The translations under genes and the position numbers were made by a program. This document shows positions 16,333 to 24,422 of a stretch of 64,000 nucleotides of DNA, one piece after another (the stretch's first letter is position 1; the number at the start of each line of letters is the position of its first letter). Under the pieces are notes generated by a model. It was not told the origin of the DNA and made no database searches. It saw nothing but the letters and a program-made list of their open reading frames with translations. The stretch is from Chroococcidiopsis sp. TS-821 (GTDB taxonomy: Bacteria; Cyanobacteriota; Cyanobacteriia; Cyanobacteriales; Chroococcidiopsidaceae). The stretch is from assembly GCF_002939305.1 (NCBI RefSeq), contig NZ_MVDI01000002.1, positions 496,001 through 560,000 on the forward strand. Direction: 5' to 3'.

Positions 16333-18249
16333 CTAATTTTCGCGTTCCGCAAGTTCTAACCAACGTTCGGTTGCAGTATCAATTTTTTGAATAAGTTGTG
16401 CTAAGCGTTGTGACAGTTCTTGCATTTCGGTGAAGCTACTCGGAGGATTGTTGTAGAGAATTTTCTCCAGTTCTTCCTTTTCTGCTTCCATCTGCGGAAT
16501 TTGAGTTTCTAGCACTTCATACTCGCGCTTTTCTTTAAACGAAAGCTTGCGTGGCTTTTGTGCTTCCTCTGCTTTTCTATTTTTGTGCTTCCTCTGCTTT
16601 TGTGCTTCCTCTGCTACCTCGGCTTCCTTGCTTTTTTGCTCTTCTGCTGCTTTGTAGTCTAAATAAACGGAATAGTTACCAGGATATTGGCGTAAGTTAC
16701 CGCCAGGCTCAAAGGCAAAAATCGTATCAACCGTGCGATCGAGAAAATAGCGATCGTGCGAGACAACGATCGCGCAACCATTAAAATCTTCAAGATATTC
16801 TTCTAAAACCGCCAGCGTTTGTACGTCGAGATCGTTCGTTGGTTCATCCAAAATCAGGACATTCGGCGCACTCATCAGCACGCGTAAGAGAAATAACCGC
16901 CGCTTTTCGCCACCAGAAAGTTTGTGAATCGGTGCATATTGCTGATTGGGTGGAAACAAAAATCGTTCCAACATTTGCGATGCAGTGATAACACTACCAT
17001 CAGATGTTTTGACAAGCTCTGCAACGCTTTTGAGGTATTCAATGACTCGTTGATTCTCGTTGAGAGAGACATCTTCCGAGTGTTGATCGAAATAACCAAT
17101 GTGGATTGTCGAGCCAATATCTACCGTTCCCGCGTCAGGTTGCACGCGTCCGGTGATAATATCCATCAGCGTAGATTTTCCGGCTCCGTTACTACCAATA
17201 ATTCCAATGCGATCTTCAGGATTAAAAGTGTAAGTAAAGTTATTAATAATCGTGCGTCCGTTGTAGGATTTACTGATATTTGCTAGCTCAATAACTTTCT
17301 TACCAATTCGACGGCTTGCGGTAGAAATCTCCACTTTACCTTGCGCTTGTTTAAATTCCTGCGCTTGCATTTCTCGAATGCGATCGATGCGGGCTTTTTG
17401 CTTGGTACTACGCGCTTTTGGTCCTCGTTTGAGCCATTCGAGTTCGCGCCGCAACACTCCTGCGTGTTTGCGCTGGCTACTCGCTGCGGTTTCTTCGGCT
17501 TCAGCTTTTTTCTCTAAGTAGTAGGCGTAATTACCCGCATAAGCGTAAAGATCGCCGCGATCAATTTCGAGGATGCGATTGGTGACGCGATCTAAAAAGT
17601 AGCGATCGTGCGTAATGAGTAGCAACGCGCCGCGATAGCGATTTAAATAGCTTTGTAACCACTCCACAGATAATGCATCCAAGTGGTTTGTCGGCTCATC
17701 CATCAGTAATACATCAGGTTCTGACAATAGCGCCGCCGCTAGCGCGATTCGTTTGCGATAACCACCGGATAAATTGCCAATTTTGGCATCAAAATCTTGA
17801 ATACCCAGCTTTGTCAGAATAATTTTGGCATTTGTTTCGAGATCCCACGCTCCTGCTGCTTCCATTTGTTGCGACACGCTAGAAAGACGCGCTATTAGCT
17901 TTTCGGTGTCGCCTTGCTGATGCGCGAGTTGTTCGGATAGTTCCTCATACTCTCGCACCAATGCCATTCGTTCGCCACTATCAGCAAAGACTTGTTCTAA
18001 AACGGTGCGACTTTCATCTAACTCTGGCTGTTGGGGTAAATAGACAATTTTAGCTCCTGAATTAACCCAAATTTCGCCGCTGTCGATTGGTTCTAAGCCA
18101 GCAATTATTTTGAGTAGCGTTGATTTGCCAGAACCATTAGTTCCAATTAGCCCGACTTTATCGCCCTCTTCAAGGCTAAAACTGGCGTCTTTAAAAAGTT
18201 CTTTGATACCAAAGTCTTTTTTGAGCGATCGCAGCGTAAAAATAGTCAT
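16333..18249 (-). CDS. uup: ABC-F family ATPase, Uup-like
   Basis: 638 residues with two ABC cassettes and no membrane domain. Walker A motifs GTNGSGKST and GSNGAGKST, signatures LSGGYRKR and LSGGEKRR, and Walker B LLMDEPTNHLD and LILDEPTNDLD are intact; the inter-cassette linker carries the basic GPKARSTKQKARIDRI segment of ABC-F proteins. The C-terminal coiled coil (about 570-636, EKREYEVLETQIPQMEAE) is the Uup-type domain. The family acts on ribosomes or branched DNA intermediates. Just before the coiled coil the linker has a repeated K/E/A/Q-rich stretch (EEAQKQRKHKN, AEEAQKPRK) coded by three copies of a 16-base unit at 16557, 16582 and 16599, so its length is probably variable. Confidence 0.9.
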   Translation of the reverse strand: MTIFTLRSLKKDFGIKELFKDASFSLEEGDKVGLIGTNGSGKSTLLKIIAGLEPIDSGEIWVNSGAKIVYLPQQPELDESRTVLEQVFADSGERMALVREYEELSEQLAHQQGDTEKLIARLSSVSQQMEAAGAWDLETNAKIILTKLGIQDFDAKIGNLSGGYRKRIALAAALLSEPDVLLMDEPTNHLDALSVEWLQSYLNRYRGALLLITHDRYFLDRVTNRILEIDRGDLYAYAGNYAYYLEKKAEAEETAASSQRKHAGVLRRELEWLKRGPKARSTKQKARIDRIREMQAQEFKQAQGKVEISTASRRIGKKVIELANISKSYNGRTIINNFTYTFNPEDRIGIIGSNGAGKSTLMDIITGRVQPDAGTVDIGSTIHIGYFDQHSEDVSLNENQRVIEYLKSVAELVKTSDGSVITASQMLERFLFPPNQQYAPIHKLSGGEKRRLFLLRVLMSAPNVLILDEPTNDLDVQTLAVLEEYLEDFNGCAIVVSHDRYFLDRTVDTIFAFEPGGNLRQYPGNYSVYLDYKAAEEQKSKEAEVAEEAQKQRKHKNRKAEEAQKPRKLSFKEKREYEVLETQIPQMEAEKEELEKILYNNPPSSFTEMQELSQRLAQLIQKIDTATERWLELAEREN

Positions 18250-18308
18250 TGGTCACAGCTTATCCACTAGTAACCAGTCTAACGTTGGAGTCAAGGAGTA
18301 TCGATGCA

Positions 18309-18794
18309 TCACTCTTGCTCATGCACAAGCTGCTTTAAAAGTGACAAAATCTGAGCGATCTCAACACGCATCATTCTAAGTTCGCTTTCAATAGCATCGA
18401 AACGTTCTGAAATAGAGTTAAACGAATTACCAGAAACTAAGCTTGAAGGAGATGAGTTATTAAGTTTATTGACAAGCTCTACCCAACTATGGGCTTTCAG
18501 TCCAAAGTGAGCTTTAGCGTCGCGTAGTGTATTAAATTGTTGCTTGAGTGAATTAATTGTATAAATAGTTGATTTTGCTTGATTTTGTTCGATATCCTCC
18601 TCAACCATATTGACAACTTCATCAATGAGTTGATCGTGATTTTCGGCAATCTGCGCTGCTGCACCAAGGATACGCGAGGTTGCTTTAATTTGTAGTTCAG
18701 TTTCCTGCTTAAGTTGATCGGCAATGCTACGCACTCGATCTCCCAGCTTTGGTTTTCGTCGTGTTTGTGGGGATAGTCGTCGTTCTTGACTCAT
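18309..18794 (-). CDS. coiled-coil protein of unknown function
   Basis: About 161 residues from MSQERRLSP; the frame is open to 18830 but that would overlap the upstream gene by 29 bases. A basic N-terminus (SPQTRRKPKLGDRVR) is followed by helical segments. The C-terminal part, ISERFDAIESELRMMRVEIA then QILSLLKQLVHEQE, has a clear heptad pattern. No domain is recognised. It follows the 272-residue coiled-coil gene on the same strand with only about 7 bases between, so the two are almost surely cotranscribed and may form a complex. A Ser/Asn-rich linker (NNSSPSSLVSGNSFNS) sits before the coiled coil. Confidence 0.65.
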   Translation of the reverse strand: MSQERRLSPQTRRKPKLGDRVRSIADQLKQETELQIKATSRILGAAAQIAENHDQLIDEVVNMVEEDIEQNQAKSTIYTINSLKQQFNTLRDAKAHFGLKAHSWVELVNKLNNSSPSSLVSGNSFNSISERFDAIESELRMMRVEIAQILSLLKQLVHEQE

Positions 18795-18801
18795 GAGTTC
18801 T

Positions 18802-19620
18802 CTATTCACCAAGAATTTCTTGGATAGCAACCCAAACGCGCTTGAGCTTCTGTAGCAAACTCAGCGGAGTATTTGTAGCTTCTTCAACTTCAACAGAATC
18901 AACGAGTTGTTGAATTCGATCCATCCGCTCGGCAAGAATATAAAGGTTGTTCACTGCTTCATCTTTTCTCACAAGGGATTCGCGTAATAAAACGCTCATT
19001 TCACCTATTTCTCGCTTTAAACGTTCATTTTCGTGCTTACGACGCGTTTCCCATCCTTTAATACTTGCTTTTGAACGGCGTTCGTACTTAAGTTGCTCTT
19101 TAACCTCGTTATACAAAGTTAGATACTGCTGTTTCTGAGCATTTGCCTCTTCATACTTCGTAAACCATTCTGTTGCTCGTGCTTTTTCTTCGTTATAAAG
19201 GCAGAGCGTTTGTTGATGCTTTTGTTGCTCATCGTTGTACAAAGTCAGGTACTGTTGCTTTTGAGCGTTTGCCTCTTCATACTTCGTCAGCCATTCTGTT
19301 ACTTTGGCAGTTTCAGCATTATAAAGACAAAGCGTTTGTTGATGCTTCTGTTGCTCTGCTACATAGAGTTGATGCGTTTGAGTTGCACGCTGTTCCCACT
19401 CATTAGCTTTCAACTGAAAAGTTTTGAGGTTTTGCTCAATAACACTCAATTGTGTTATAGCTTTTTCGTTTTCTTTTCTTAATTCATCTCTTTGGGAACG
19501 AGCAGTCATCAATTGCTGTTTTAGCTCATGATAAGAAATAGGCTCCTCCCTTCTAGAGACAGGATTGTTGCGGGCGTTGTCATCACTTGGTGTTCGACGA
19601 TCCGCTCTGCGCATTGGCAT
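18802..19620 (-). CDS. long coiled-coil protein with an internal 42-residue tandem repeat
   Basis: 272 residues, rich in Gln, Glu, Lys and Tyr, almost wholly helical from about residue 28 to 225. Residues 89-130 and 131-172 are two 42-residue repeats beginning EQQKHQQTLCLYN, each with EANAQKQQYLTLYN; they differ at only about eight positions. A basic segment (RRSKASIKGWETRRKHENER) follows, and the C-terminal 40 residues (TPLSLLQKLKRVWVAIQEIL) may be an amphipathic helix. No enzyme motif and no membrane segment was found. It is the first gene of a two-gene unit with 18309-18794. Function unknown; a scaffold or filament-type protein is only a guess. Confidence 0.7.
   Translation of the reverse strand: MPMRRADRRTPSDDNARNNPVSRREEPISYHELKQQLMTARSQRDELRKENEKAITQLSVIEQNLKTFQLKANEWEQRATQTHQLYVAEQQKHQQTLCLYNAETAKVTEWLTKYEEANAQKQQYLTLYNDEQQKHQQTLCLYNEEKARATEWFTKYEEANAQKQQYLTLYNEVKEQLKYERRSKASIKGWETRRKHENERLKREIGEMSVLLRESLVRKDEAVNNLYILAERMDRIQQLVDSVEVEEATNTPLSLLQKLKRVWVAIQEILGE
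19105..19356 (-). repeat. tandem 126-bp coding duplication
   Basis: Two adjacent 126-base units (19231-19356 and 19105-19230). The shared segment GCGTTTGTTGATGCTT appears at 19206 and at 19332, exactly 126 bases apart. The reading frame is kept, adding 42 residues. Confidence 0.9.
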
Positions 19621-19796
19621 AGCGACTTTAGCCTAATTATTTTTACAAGTTCTCAAATCTAGCGTACTGAGGTTTGAATTGTAGCGTCATCAGTAATCAT
19701 GTTAAAAAATGCATCAATTTTCTATGAGCTTGGTTTATAGCTCAAAACGCAGGCGGGTGGGGATGTTCCCAGTACATTTAATTTGTGATACTACGT

Positions 19797-20100
19797 CTAT
19801 GGTTCGCTTGTTAGCGTACCTTGATGAAAGACGATTTTCCAGCGGATCGTTAGTTAACTTTCATACAGAGCTTCGCAGCGAGTTAACTGATTGTCCAGTA
19901 GAAGTATCGTACTTGGCTACGTAATAAGTCAACAATAATAACACCTACTGCTAAAACTGACGTATTGAACTCGGTAATAGAGATTCGAGCAAAAGATTTA
20001 TGTTGCAAACTTGCAATAGTTTGCTGTTTATTAAAGACGCGCCCTGAACTTCCAAATTCAATGAACTCATCAGCCAGTAAGTTTGCAACATCTGGCGGTA
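19797..20100 (-). pseudogene. DUF4440 (NTF2-like) protein, 3' remnant
   Basis: The minus strand codes for PDVANLLADEFIEFGSSGR and VFNKQQTIASLQ, a typical DUF4440 segment. It breaks after LAVGVIIV (about 19930), resumes in another frame as DTSTGQSVNSLRSSV, meets TGA where a Trp is expected (near 19861), then shifts again to end as WKIVFHQGTLTSEP with stop TAG at 19797-19799. The matching 5' part lies on the other side of the TnpB element at 21487-21578. DUF4440 proteins are small NTF2-fold proteins of mostly unknown function. At least three lesions in addition to the insertion show that this gene is dead. Confidence 0.85.
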
Positions 20101-20112
20101 AACTACCCGCCA

Positions 20113-21363
20113 CTAAGCAACGATGAACCCGCTCGTTACTATAGTGGGGGCTTTGTGTAGCCCTAGAACCACTCTCTTGGAAACTCCCCTCAACGCGGGG
20201 AACCCGCGCACGGGGGTTTCCGCTTGTTCCAAGGAACAATATAGTTCTGAACCTCTAGGCTGGTTTACTAATACAGCCCCAAGTTTTTTAATATTAGTTG
20301 CACCATTGTAGTCAGCATCACCAGTCCAATTGCAAACAACATTAATACACTTAAAAGACTTGCCGTTACGTTCTCCAATTACATTGCAACAATGGCAGGT
20401 TTTTGATGTGTATCGCGGATCAATTAATACTACCTCCACTCCCGCAGCCAAGCTTTTATAAGTTATAAATTGTCTCAGTTCAAAAAATGACCAAGAGTTA
20501 GACAATCTTCGTTCTTTCTTGCTGCGAGGTAGCTGATTTGTTCTTTCTCTAATGCCTTCTAAATTCTCTAATGCGATTACAGAATTAGAGGCAAGAGCTT
20601 GTTGGACTAAAGTTTTACTGACAACATGATTAGTATATTTTTGGAAGCGTCGTTCCTTGCCCGATAACCGTTTCAGGAGTTGCCGACATCTACGCCGACT
20701 ACTCCTTGTGCCTTTAGACGCTTTTTGTTGCAACGACGCTCTCAGTCTTGAATGATGGTTTCTAATTTTAGTTATTTGTTTTCCACTTGCTCTAAACCCA
20801 TTTGTTGTTACACATATCTCAGTCCGTCCTAAATCGACACCCAAAACGTCTTTCGATTCAATTGGTTGGGGCGCTTCATCTTTAACTTGAATGTTGATGA
20901 AGTATTCCCCCTTTTTTGTTTTAACCAACGTAGCAGAGGTAGGCTTTTTCCCTTTAAGCTTACCGATTTGATAGCTACCTAAAGATAATTTAAACTTCTC
21001 TCTACCACCTACCAACTTTAAACTTACTGTTTGATTCTTCTCGTTATAGGCAAATATTCGAGCATCGTAATCAACACTAGTCGGTTTAAAGTCTTTAACA
21101 GACTTGCCCTTTTGTTTAGCCGTCTTACGATTTCCTGCTACTCGATTAATGGCTCGAATGGCTAGGTTTGCAGATAGGTCGAACTGTTGCCTTACCTGCT
21201 CGTAGACTAGGGATTGAATGCGGACGTTGTTGGTTAGCTTGGGGTCTACTGACTGATTTATCCAGTTGCAAGCAGCAGCGAAATTAACCAGCGTCGCATC
21301 TAGTTTGGCAACCTGGTCACCCTGGGCTATTAACTTGCAACTTATAGTCAGTATTGTTTCCAT
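20113..21363 (-). CDS. tnpB: TnpB, RNA-guided nuclease/transposon protein
   Basis: 416 residues, full length for TnpB. The RuvC-like active site is intact: Asp in LGVDLGR (D177), Glu in ALENLEG (E266) and Asp in DADYNGATN (D351). The zinc ribbon cysteines C323, C326, C339 and C344 are present (CHCC and later pair). TnpB proteins of this group are established RNA-guided DNA endonucleases using an omega-RNA from the 3' end of the element. The C-terminal tail (residues about 375-416) reads through GC-rich repeat-like DNA, so the native end may be earlier. The gene has no neighbour tnpA. Confidence 0.92.
   Translation of the reverse strand: METILTISCKLIAQGDQVAKLDATLVNFAAACNWINQSVDPKLTNNVRIQSLVYEQVRQQFDLSANLAIRAINRVAGNRKTAKQKGKSVKDFKPTSVDYDARIFAYNEKNQTVSLKLVGGREKFKLSLGSYQIGKLKGKKPTSATLVKTKKGEYFINIQVKDEAPQPIESKDVLGVDLGRTEICVTTNGFRASGKQITKIRNHHSRLRASLQQKASKGTRSSRRRCRQLLKRLSGKERRFQKYTNHVVSKTLVQQALASNSVIALENLEGIRERTNQLPRSKKERRLSNSWSFFELRQFITYKSLAAGVEVVLIDPRYTSKTCHCCNVIGERNGKSFKCINVVCNWTGDADYNGATNIKKLGAVLVNQPRGSELYCSLEQAETPVRGFPALRGVSKRVVLGLHKAPTIVTSGFIVA
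20128..20250 (-). ncRNA. candidate omega-RNA scaffold at the tnpB 3' end
   Basis: The last 120 bases of tnpB and the right end are GC-rich and fold into several hairpins, including CCCCG/CGGGG-type arms at about 20188-20222, GGGCTACACAAAGCCC near 20149-20164 and the right-end hairpin at 20128-20148. In known TnpB systems the omega-RNA overlaps this place and its guide is the flanking DNA, here DUF4440 remnant sequence below 20128. Position and hairpins are seen; the RNA itself is inferred. Confidence 0.45.
20188..20212 (+). repeat. dispersed GC-rich repeat core inside the tnpB 3' end
   Basis: CTCAACGCGGGGAACCCGCG followed by CACGG. It differs from the core of the 28524-28561 copy (read in the same sense) at about three of 25 positions. 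Confidence 0.6.
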
Positions 21364-21486
21364 GCACTCAGTATATCACTACAATGATAAAAGTAGTGCA
21401 AGGCTTTACACTACTTTTAATTGATATATTGGTTGCAATTCCTCCCACCACCAAACTTCGTTATGGTGGGGGCATCCTTGCGATAC

Positions 21487-21578
21487 CTAGGTGAATTTCG
21501 TATATCTGGTTGCAACAAACGCTCTTCAAACTCACGGAGGGAGAAGTTCCTCCTGTGAATAGTCGGCTTCCATAACAT
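21487..21578 (-). pseudogene. DUF4440 protein, 5' remnant
   Basis: From an ATG at 21578 the minus strand reads MLWKPTIHRRNFSLREFEER then LLQPDIRNSP before entering the IS left end. EFEERLLQPDIRNSP is the usual N-terminal helix of DUF4440 proteins and joins well to PDVANLLADEF on the far side of the element at about 20095. Together the two pieces rebuild the start of one gene split by the insertion. The true start codon is uncertain. Confidence 0.7.
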
Positions 21579-21682
21579 ATTCCCAAAGTGTGAAGGATGA
21601 AATCACCGGTCTATTCACAAAATCAACTAATTGTCAAGTACCAACGACTTCTTAATCGAGAAGTCTCACATTCTAAAGTACC

Positions 21683-22501
21683 TCAGTGTGTTGCGACAAA
21701 CCAGTCGATCAGTTTTCGAGCAATACTTAACGGTGGTGGAAGCTTTGGCAGATTGTGTTTGTGAAACCAACCAGCATCGACTAACTCTTGCGGTTCAATA
21801 GTAATATCACCACGAGCATAAGTCGCAGTAAATCCAATCATTAATGAATTAGGAAAAGGCCACGGTTGCGATCCAAAATAGCGAATATCTGTAATATCTA
21901 TACCAACTTCTTCGCGCACTTCCCGCACTACAGTTTCTTCTAAAGATTCTCCTGGTTCCACAAAGCCAGCGAGTATGCTGTACATCCCAGGAGGAAATCG
22001 ATGCGCGCGGGCTAGCAATAACTCTTCACCACGCGAGACAAGGACAATAATTGCAGGTGAAAGACGCGGATAATTGACTAATCCACAGCTAGGACAACGC
22101 TTAGCACGTTCGTGCGGTAGTTGTGTCATCGGCGTCGCGCAGTGTCCGCAATACAAATGAGTGCGATCCCACTCAACGATTTGAATCGCACGACCGCTGA
22201 GCATAAATAAGTCTTCGTCTAATGTGCCATACAATTCACGCAGTCCACACAAAGACATGCCATCGGGTAGGAGTACATCTTTAGGTAATTCAGCTGAATA
22301 GCACGGTTGATTGTCTAATGTTCCCAGAAATTGCGTGCGTACAGGTGTTAAGTTAATTTCTTCTAAGCTAACGAGATAAGGGATATGGCTAATTGTTTCT
22401 TCCTGGCGAACTAGCAACCGATTGCCGACAAAAGCAAACCACCAAGCGGGTTCAGAATTGGGTACAGGTGGGGCAATGCCAGGGATGAAGATACGATGCA
22501 T
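21683..22501 (-). CDS. nudC: NAD(+)/NADH diphosphatase NudC
   Basis: 272 residues. A zinc ribbon CGHC...CPSC (about 118-140) precedes the Nudix domain, whose box GFVEPGESLEETVVREVREE (about 180-199) holds the metal-binding Glu residues. The array SQPWPFPNSLM after the box is the NudC signature (SQPWPFPxS). The enzyme hydrolyses NADH to NMNH and AMP and can remove NAD caps from RNA 5' ends. The N-terminal 100 residues (FAFVGNRLLV region) match the NudC-type leading domain. It is transcribed divergently from mug, with starts about 60 bases apart. Confidence 0.93.
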   Translation of the reverse strand: MHRIFIPGIAPPVPNSEPAWWFAFVGNRLLVRQEETISHIPYLVSLEEINLTPVRTQFLGTLDNQPCYSAELPKDVLLPDGMSLCGLRELYGTLDEDLFMLSGRAIQIVEWDRTHLYCGHCATPMTQLPHERAKRCPSCGLVNYPRLSPAIIVLVSRGEELLLARAHRFPPGMYSILAGFVEPGESLEETVVREVREEVGIDITDIRYFGSQPWPFPNSLMIGFTATYARGDITIEPQELVDAGWFHKHNLPKLPPPLSIARKLIDWFVATH

Positions 22502-22560
22502 TGTCAGTAGAGGGCAATTGACTTTATAGTATCACTGCGATTGAGCGCGAGAAAACTCTA

Positions 22561-23124
22561 TTGGGTAGACAAGTTGTGCAGCGTAAACCTACTCCAGAAG
22601 AAATTATTGCCGCAACGGGGAAGACGGTTCCAGATATTATTGCCCCAAATTTGCGCGTTTTGTTCTGTGGTATTAATCCTAGCGTTTATAGTGCCGCTGT
22701 GGGGCATCACTTTGCGCGTCCAGGAAATCGCTTTTGGCGATCGCTACACAGCGCAGGTTTTACAAACCGATTACTCTCGCCTTTTGAAGATCGCGATTTG
22801 CTGCAATTTGGCTATGGTTTAACAAATATTGTCGATCGCGCCACCGCAAGAGCCGATCAATTACACCCAGAAGAACTCATTCAAGGTCAACAACAGTTAA
22901 TTGCTAAAGTAAAGCAATATCAACCGCAATTTCTCGCCGTTTTGGGTATCAGCGCTTATCGCATCGCGTTTAATCGTCCCAAAGCTGCCATAGGGAAACA
23001 AGATGAGTATTTACATGGTGCGATCGTTTGGGTATTACCTAACCCTAGTGGATTAAATGCCCATTATCAACTTGCGGATCTGCAACGCGTGTATCGAGAG
23101 TTATTAGTTGCAATTGAGGCTTAA
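22561..23124 (+). CDS. mug: G/U mismatch-specific uracil-DNA glycosylase
   Basis: 187 residues. The active-site motif FCGINPS (Asn as the key residue, about 35-41), HFARPGNRFWRSLH and the C-terminal PNPSGLNAH are diagnostic of the Mug/TDG family. It removes uracil or thymine mispaired with guanine and ethenocytosine, starting base excision repair. No ATG fits: the frame opens at TTG 22561 and a GTG lies at 22576, so the start is uncertain by five codons. Upstream sequence is short because of the divergent nudC gene. Confidence 0.9.
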   Translation: MGRQVVQRKPTPEEIIAATGKTVPDIIAPNLRVLFCGINPSVYSAAVGHHFARPGNRFWRSLHSAGFTNRLLSPFEDRDLLQFGYGLTNIVDRATARADQLHPEELIQGQQQLIAKVKQYQPQFLAVLGISAYRIAFNRPKAAIGKQDEYLHGAIVWVLPNPSGLNAHYQLADLQRVYRELLVAIEA

Positions 23125-23181
23125 CTAGCCCCCTCTCATGTTTTTCCCAATCAAGAGAGAGAAGATCTGATTTATATGCTA

Positions 23182-23254
23182 CGAGCATGGAGGGATTCGA
23201 ACCCCCGACCCTCAGAACCGGAATCTGATGCTCTATCCACTGAGCTACATGCCC
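23182..23254 (-). tRNA. trnR: tRNA-Arg (anticodon CCG)
   Basis: 73 bases on the minus strand. Acceptor arms GGGCATG and CATGCTC pair (one G-U), the D arm reads AGCTCAGTGGATAGAGC, the anticodon stem TCAGA/TCTGA holds the loop TTCCGGT with anticodon CCG, and the T arm contains GGGTTCGAATCCC. The 3' CCA is not encoded. It reads arginine codon CGG. Confidence 0.96.
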
Positions 23255-23420
23255 TTGTCTCTATAAAAGCATAGCATTTCTTGGGGCTTGAGGTGCGATT
23301 AAATTAATGCGATGGTCTGTCAGGTCAGCAGTTGCACTCTATCTCAGCCGGTTGGGGCTGGCTGAAAGTGCGAGTTCAAACATTTGCGATCCGCTTCAAA
23401 TCCTATCCAAAGTCCACTGA

Positions 23421-23958
23421 CTATTTAATTTTGCGACAAAAGCGCGATTGCAAAACATCAATCCCAAAACTGAGAAACAACCACCATAAAGCTGAACCAA
23501 TAAACACACATCACTAAGATTATTGCATCAAAATAACTTCCTTCTACCACTCCCAACCCTGCAAAAATCGCCGCGAATGAAAGAATTGTTGCGGGATTAG
23601 TTAATGTCAGAAACAATGTAGAACTATAACTACCAAATAGACTATTACTTTTAACCGCAGCAGAAACTTCTGCTGGTTTACTCAAGAATGTTTTAATACC
23701 AAGATAAAAGAGAAAGATTCCACCAATTAAGCGAATCCATAACTGCTGATTGACTAAAAAATTGGAAACTAGAGTTAATCCAAAACCAGCAATGCAACCA
23801 TAAAAAGCATCAGCCGTCGCCACACCCAAACCTGAAACTAAACCCGTAGTACGCTCATGTGCAAGAGTGCGTCGGATACACAGTACACCAATTGGTTCTA
23901 CTGGTGCTGCAATCGAAAAGCCGAGAATCATACCTTGCAGCAACAAGCTGATATTCAT
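23421..23958 (-). pseudogene. LysE/RhtB-family amino acid exporter, frameshifted
   Basis: The intact frame (23958 to 23458) gives 166 residues, against about 205 for the family, with the LysE start GMILGFSIAAPVEPIGVLCI and LTNPATILSFAAIF. After LVM the frame reads CVYWFSFMVVVSQFWD and stops. In the neighbouring frame the same DNA reads VFIGSALWWLFLSFGIDVLQ, the expected LysE continuation, until TAG at 23421. The shift lies at a GTGTGT run at about 23503-23509. Beyond that, the last helix is degraded. The gene starts at the last base of the upstream Lrp regulator, a regulator-exporter pair known from many bacteria. A sequencing error at the run would be an alternative, but the later stop argues for decay. 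Confidence 0.75.
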
Positions 23959-24422
23959 TAGTGTATAGAATTATTTGGCGGTAAAGGCATTGCTGCGGTT
24001 TCTTTGAGTGTGGATAAAACTACTGTGGTGCGGGTTCTCACAATTCCTGGTAATTCTTTGAGTGATTCACTAATCAACCGTTCTAAATCTTTAGTATTGC
24101 GACAGCGTACCTTAAGTAAGTAATCGTCATCTCCAGTGACATGATGGCATTCTTGTACTTGTGGTAAGTCGTTGACTCTTTGCAAAAAAGTACTTCGATG
24201 TTCTGGGCGTTCTAAGGTGACAGCAATAAAAGCAGTCAGACTATAACCAAGTGCTTCTGAGTCAACTATGGCTGTATAGCCTTTAATAACTCCACCTTCA
24301 AGACGACGCACCCTATCTGCTGTCGCTGGGGCTGACAGTTCCAAAATTCCTGCAAGTTCAGACCAAGTGATTCTACCTTGAGCCATAAGTTGCTCAATAA
24401 TTTTCAGATCTATTTCGTCCAT
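23958..24422 (-). CDS. Lrp/AsnC-family transcriptional regulator
   Basis: 154 residues. An N-terminal winged helix-turn-helix (DEIDLKIIEQLMAQGRITWS then ELAGILELSAPATADRVRRL) is followed by the RAM ligand-binding domain (VTLERPEHRSTFLQ, CHHVTGDDDYLLKV). It probably senses an amino acid and controls the adjacent LysE-type exporter gene, which begins at its last base. That exporter is frameshifted, so the regulator may have lost its main local target. The end ETAAMPLPPNNSIH is a poorly conserved tail. Length is normal. Confidence 0.9.
   Translation of the reverse strand: MDEIDLKIIEQLMAQGRITWSELAGILELSAPATADRVRRLEGGVIKGYTAIVDSEALGYSLTAFIAVTLERPEHRSTFLQRVNDLPQVQECHHVTGDDDYLLKVRCRNTKDLERLISESLKELPGIVRTRTTVVLSTLKETAAMPLPPNNSIH

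Larger units (their letters stand above)
20095..21485 (-). mobile_element. TnpB-only IS200/IS605-group element (IS1341-like)
   Basis: A unit of about 1.4 kb carrying only tnpB. Subterminal hairpins occur at both ends: left end CCCACCA/TGGTGGG at 21442-21472 and right end CCCGCT/AGTGGG (one mismatch) at 20128-20148, both adjoining GCCCCCAC on the minus strand. There is no terminal inverted repeat and no obvious target duplication, as expected for this group. Host DUF4440 sequence is recognisable on both flanks, so the boundaries are known to within about 20 bases. No tnpA is present, so movement would need a transposase in trans. Confidence 0.8.

Noticed and set aside
19709-19924. 71-codon plus-strand frame
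   Set aside because: It lies antisense to the DUF4440 pseudogene, whose minus-strand reading is recognisable; the plus-strand protein has no family features.
19883-20239. 118-codon minus-strand frame
   Set aside because: It is a chance fusion of the IS right end with part of the DUF4440 remnant, not a separate gene; described as pseudogene instead.
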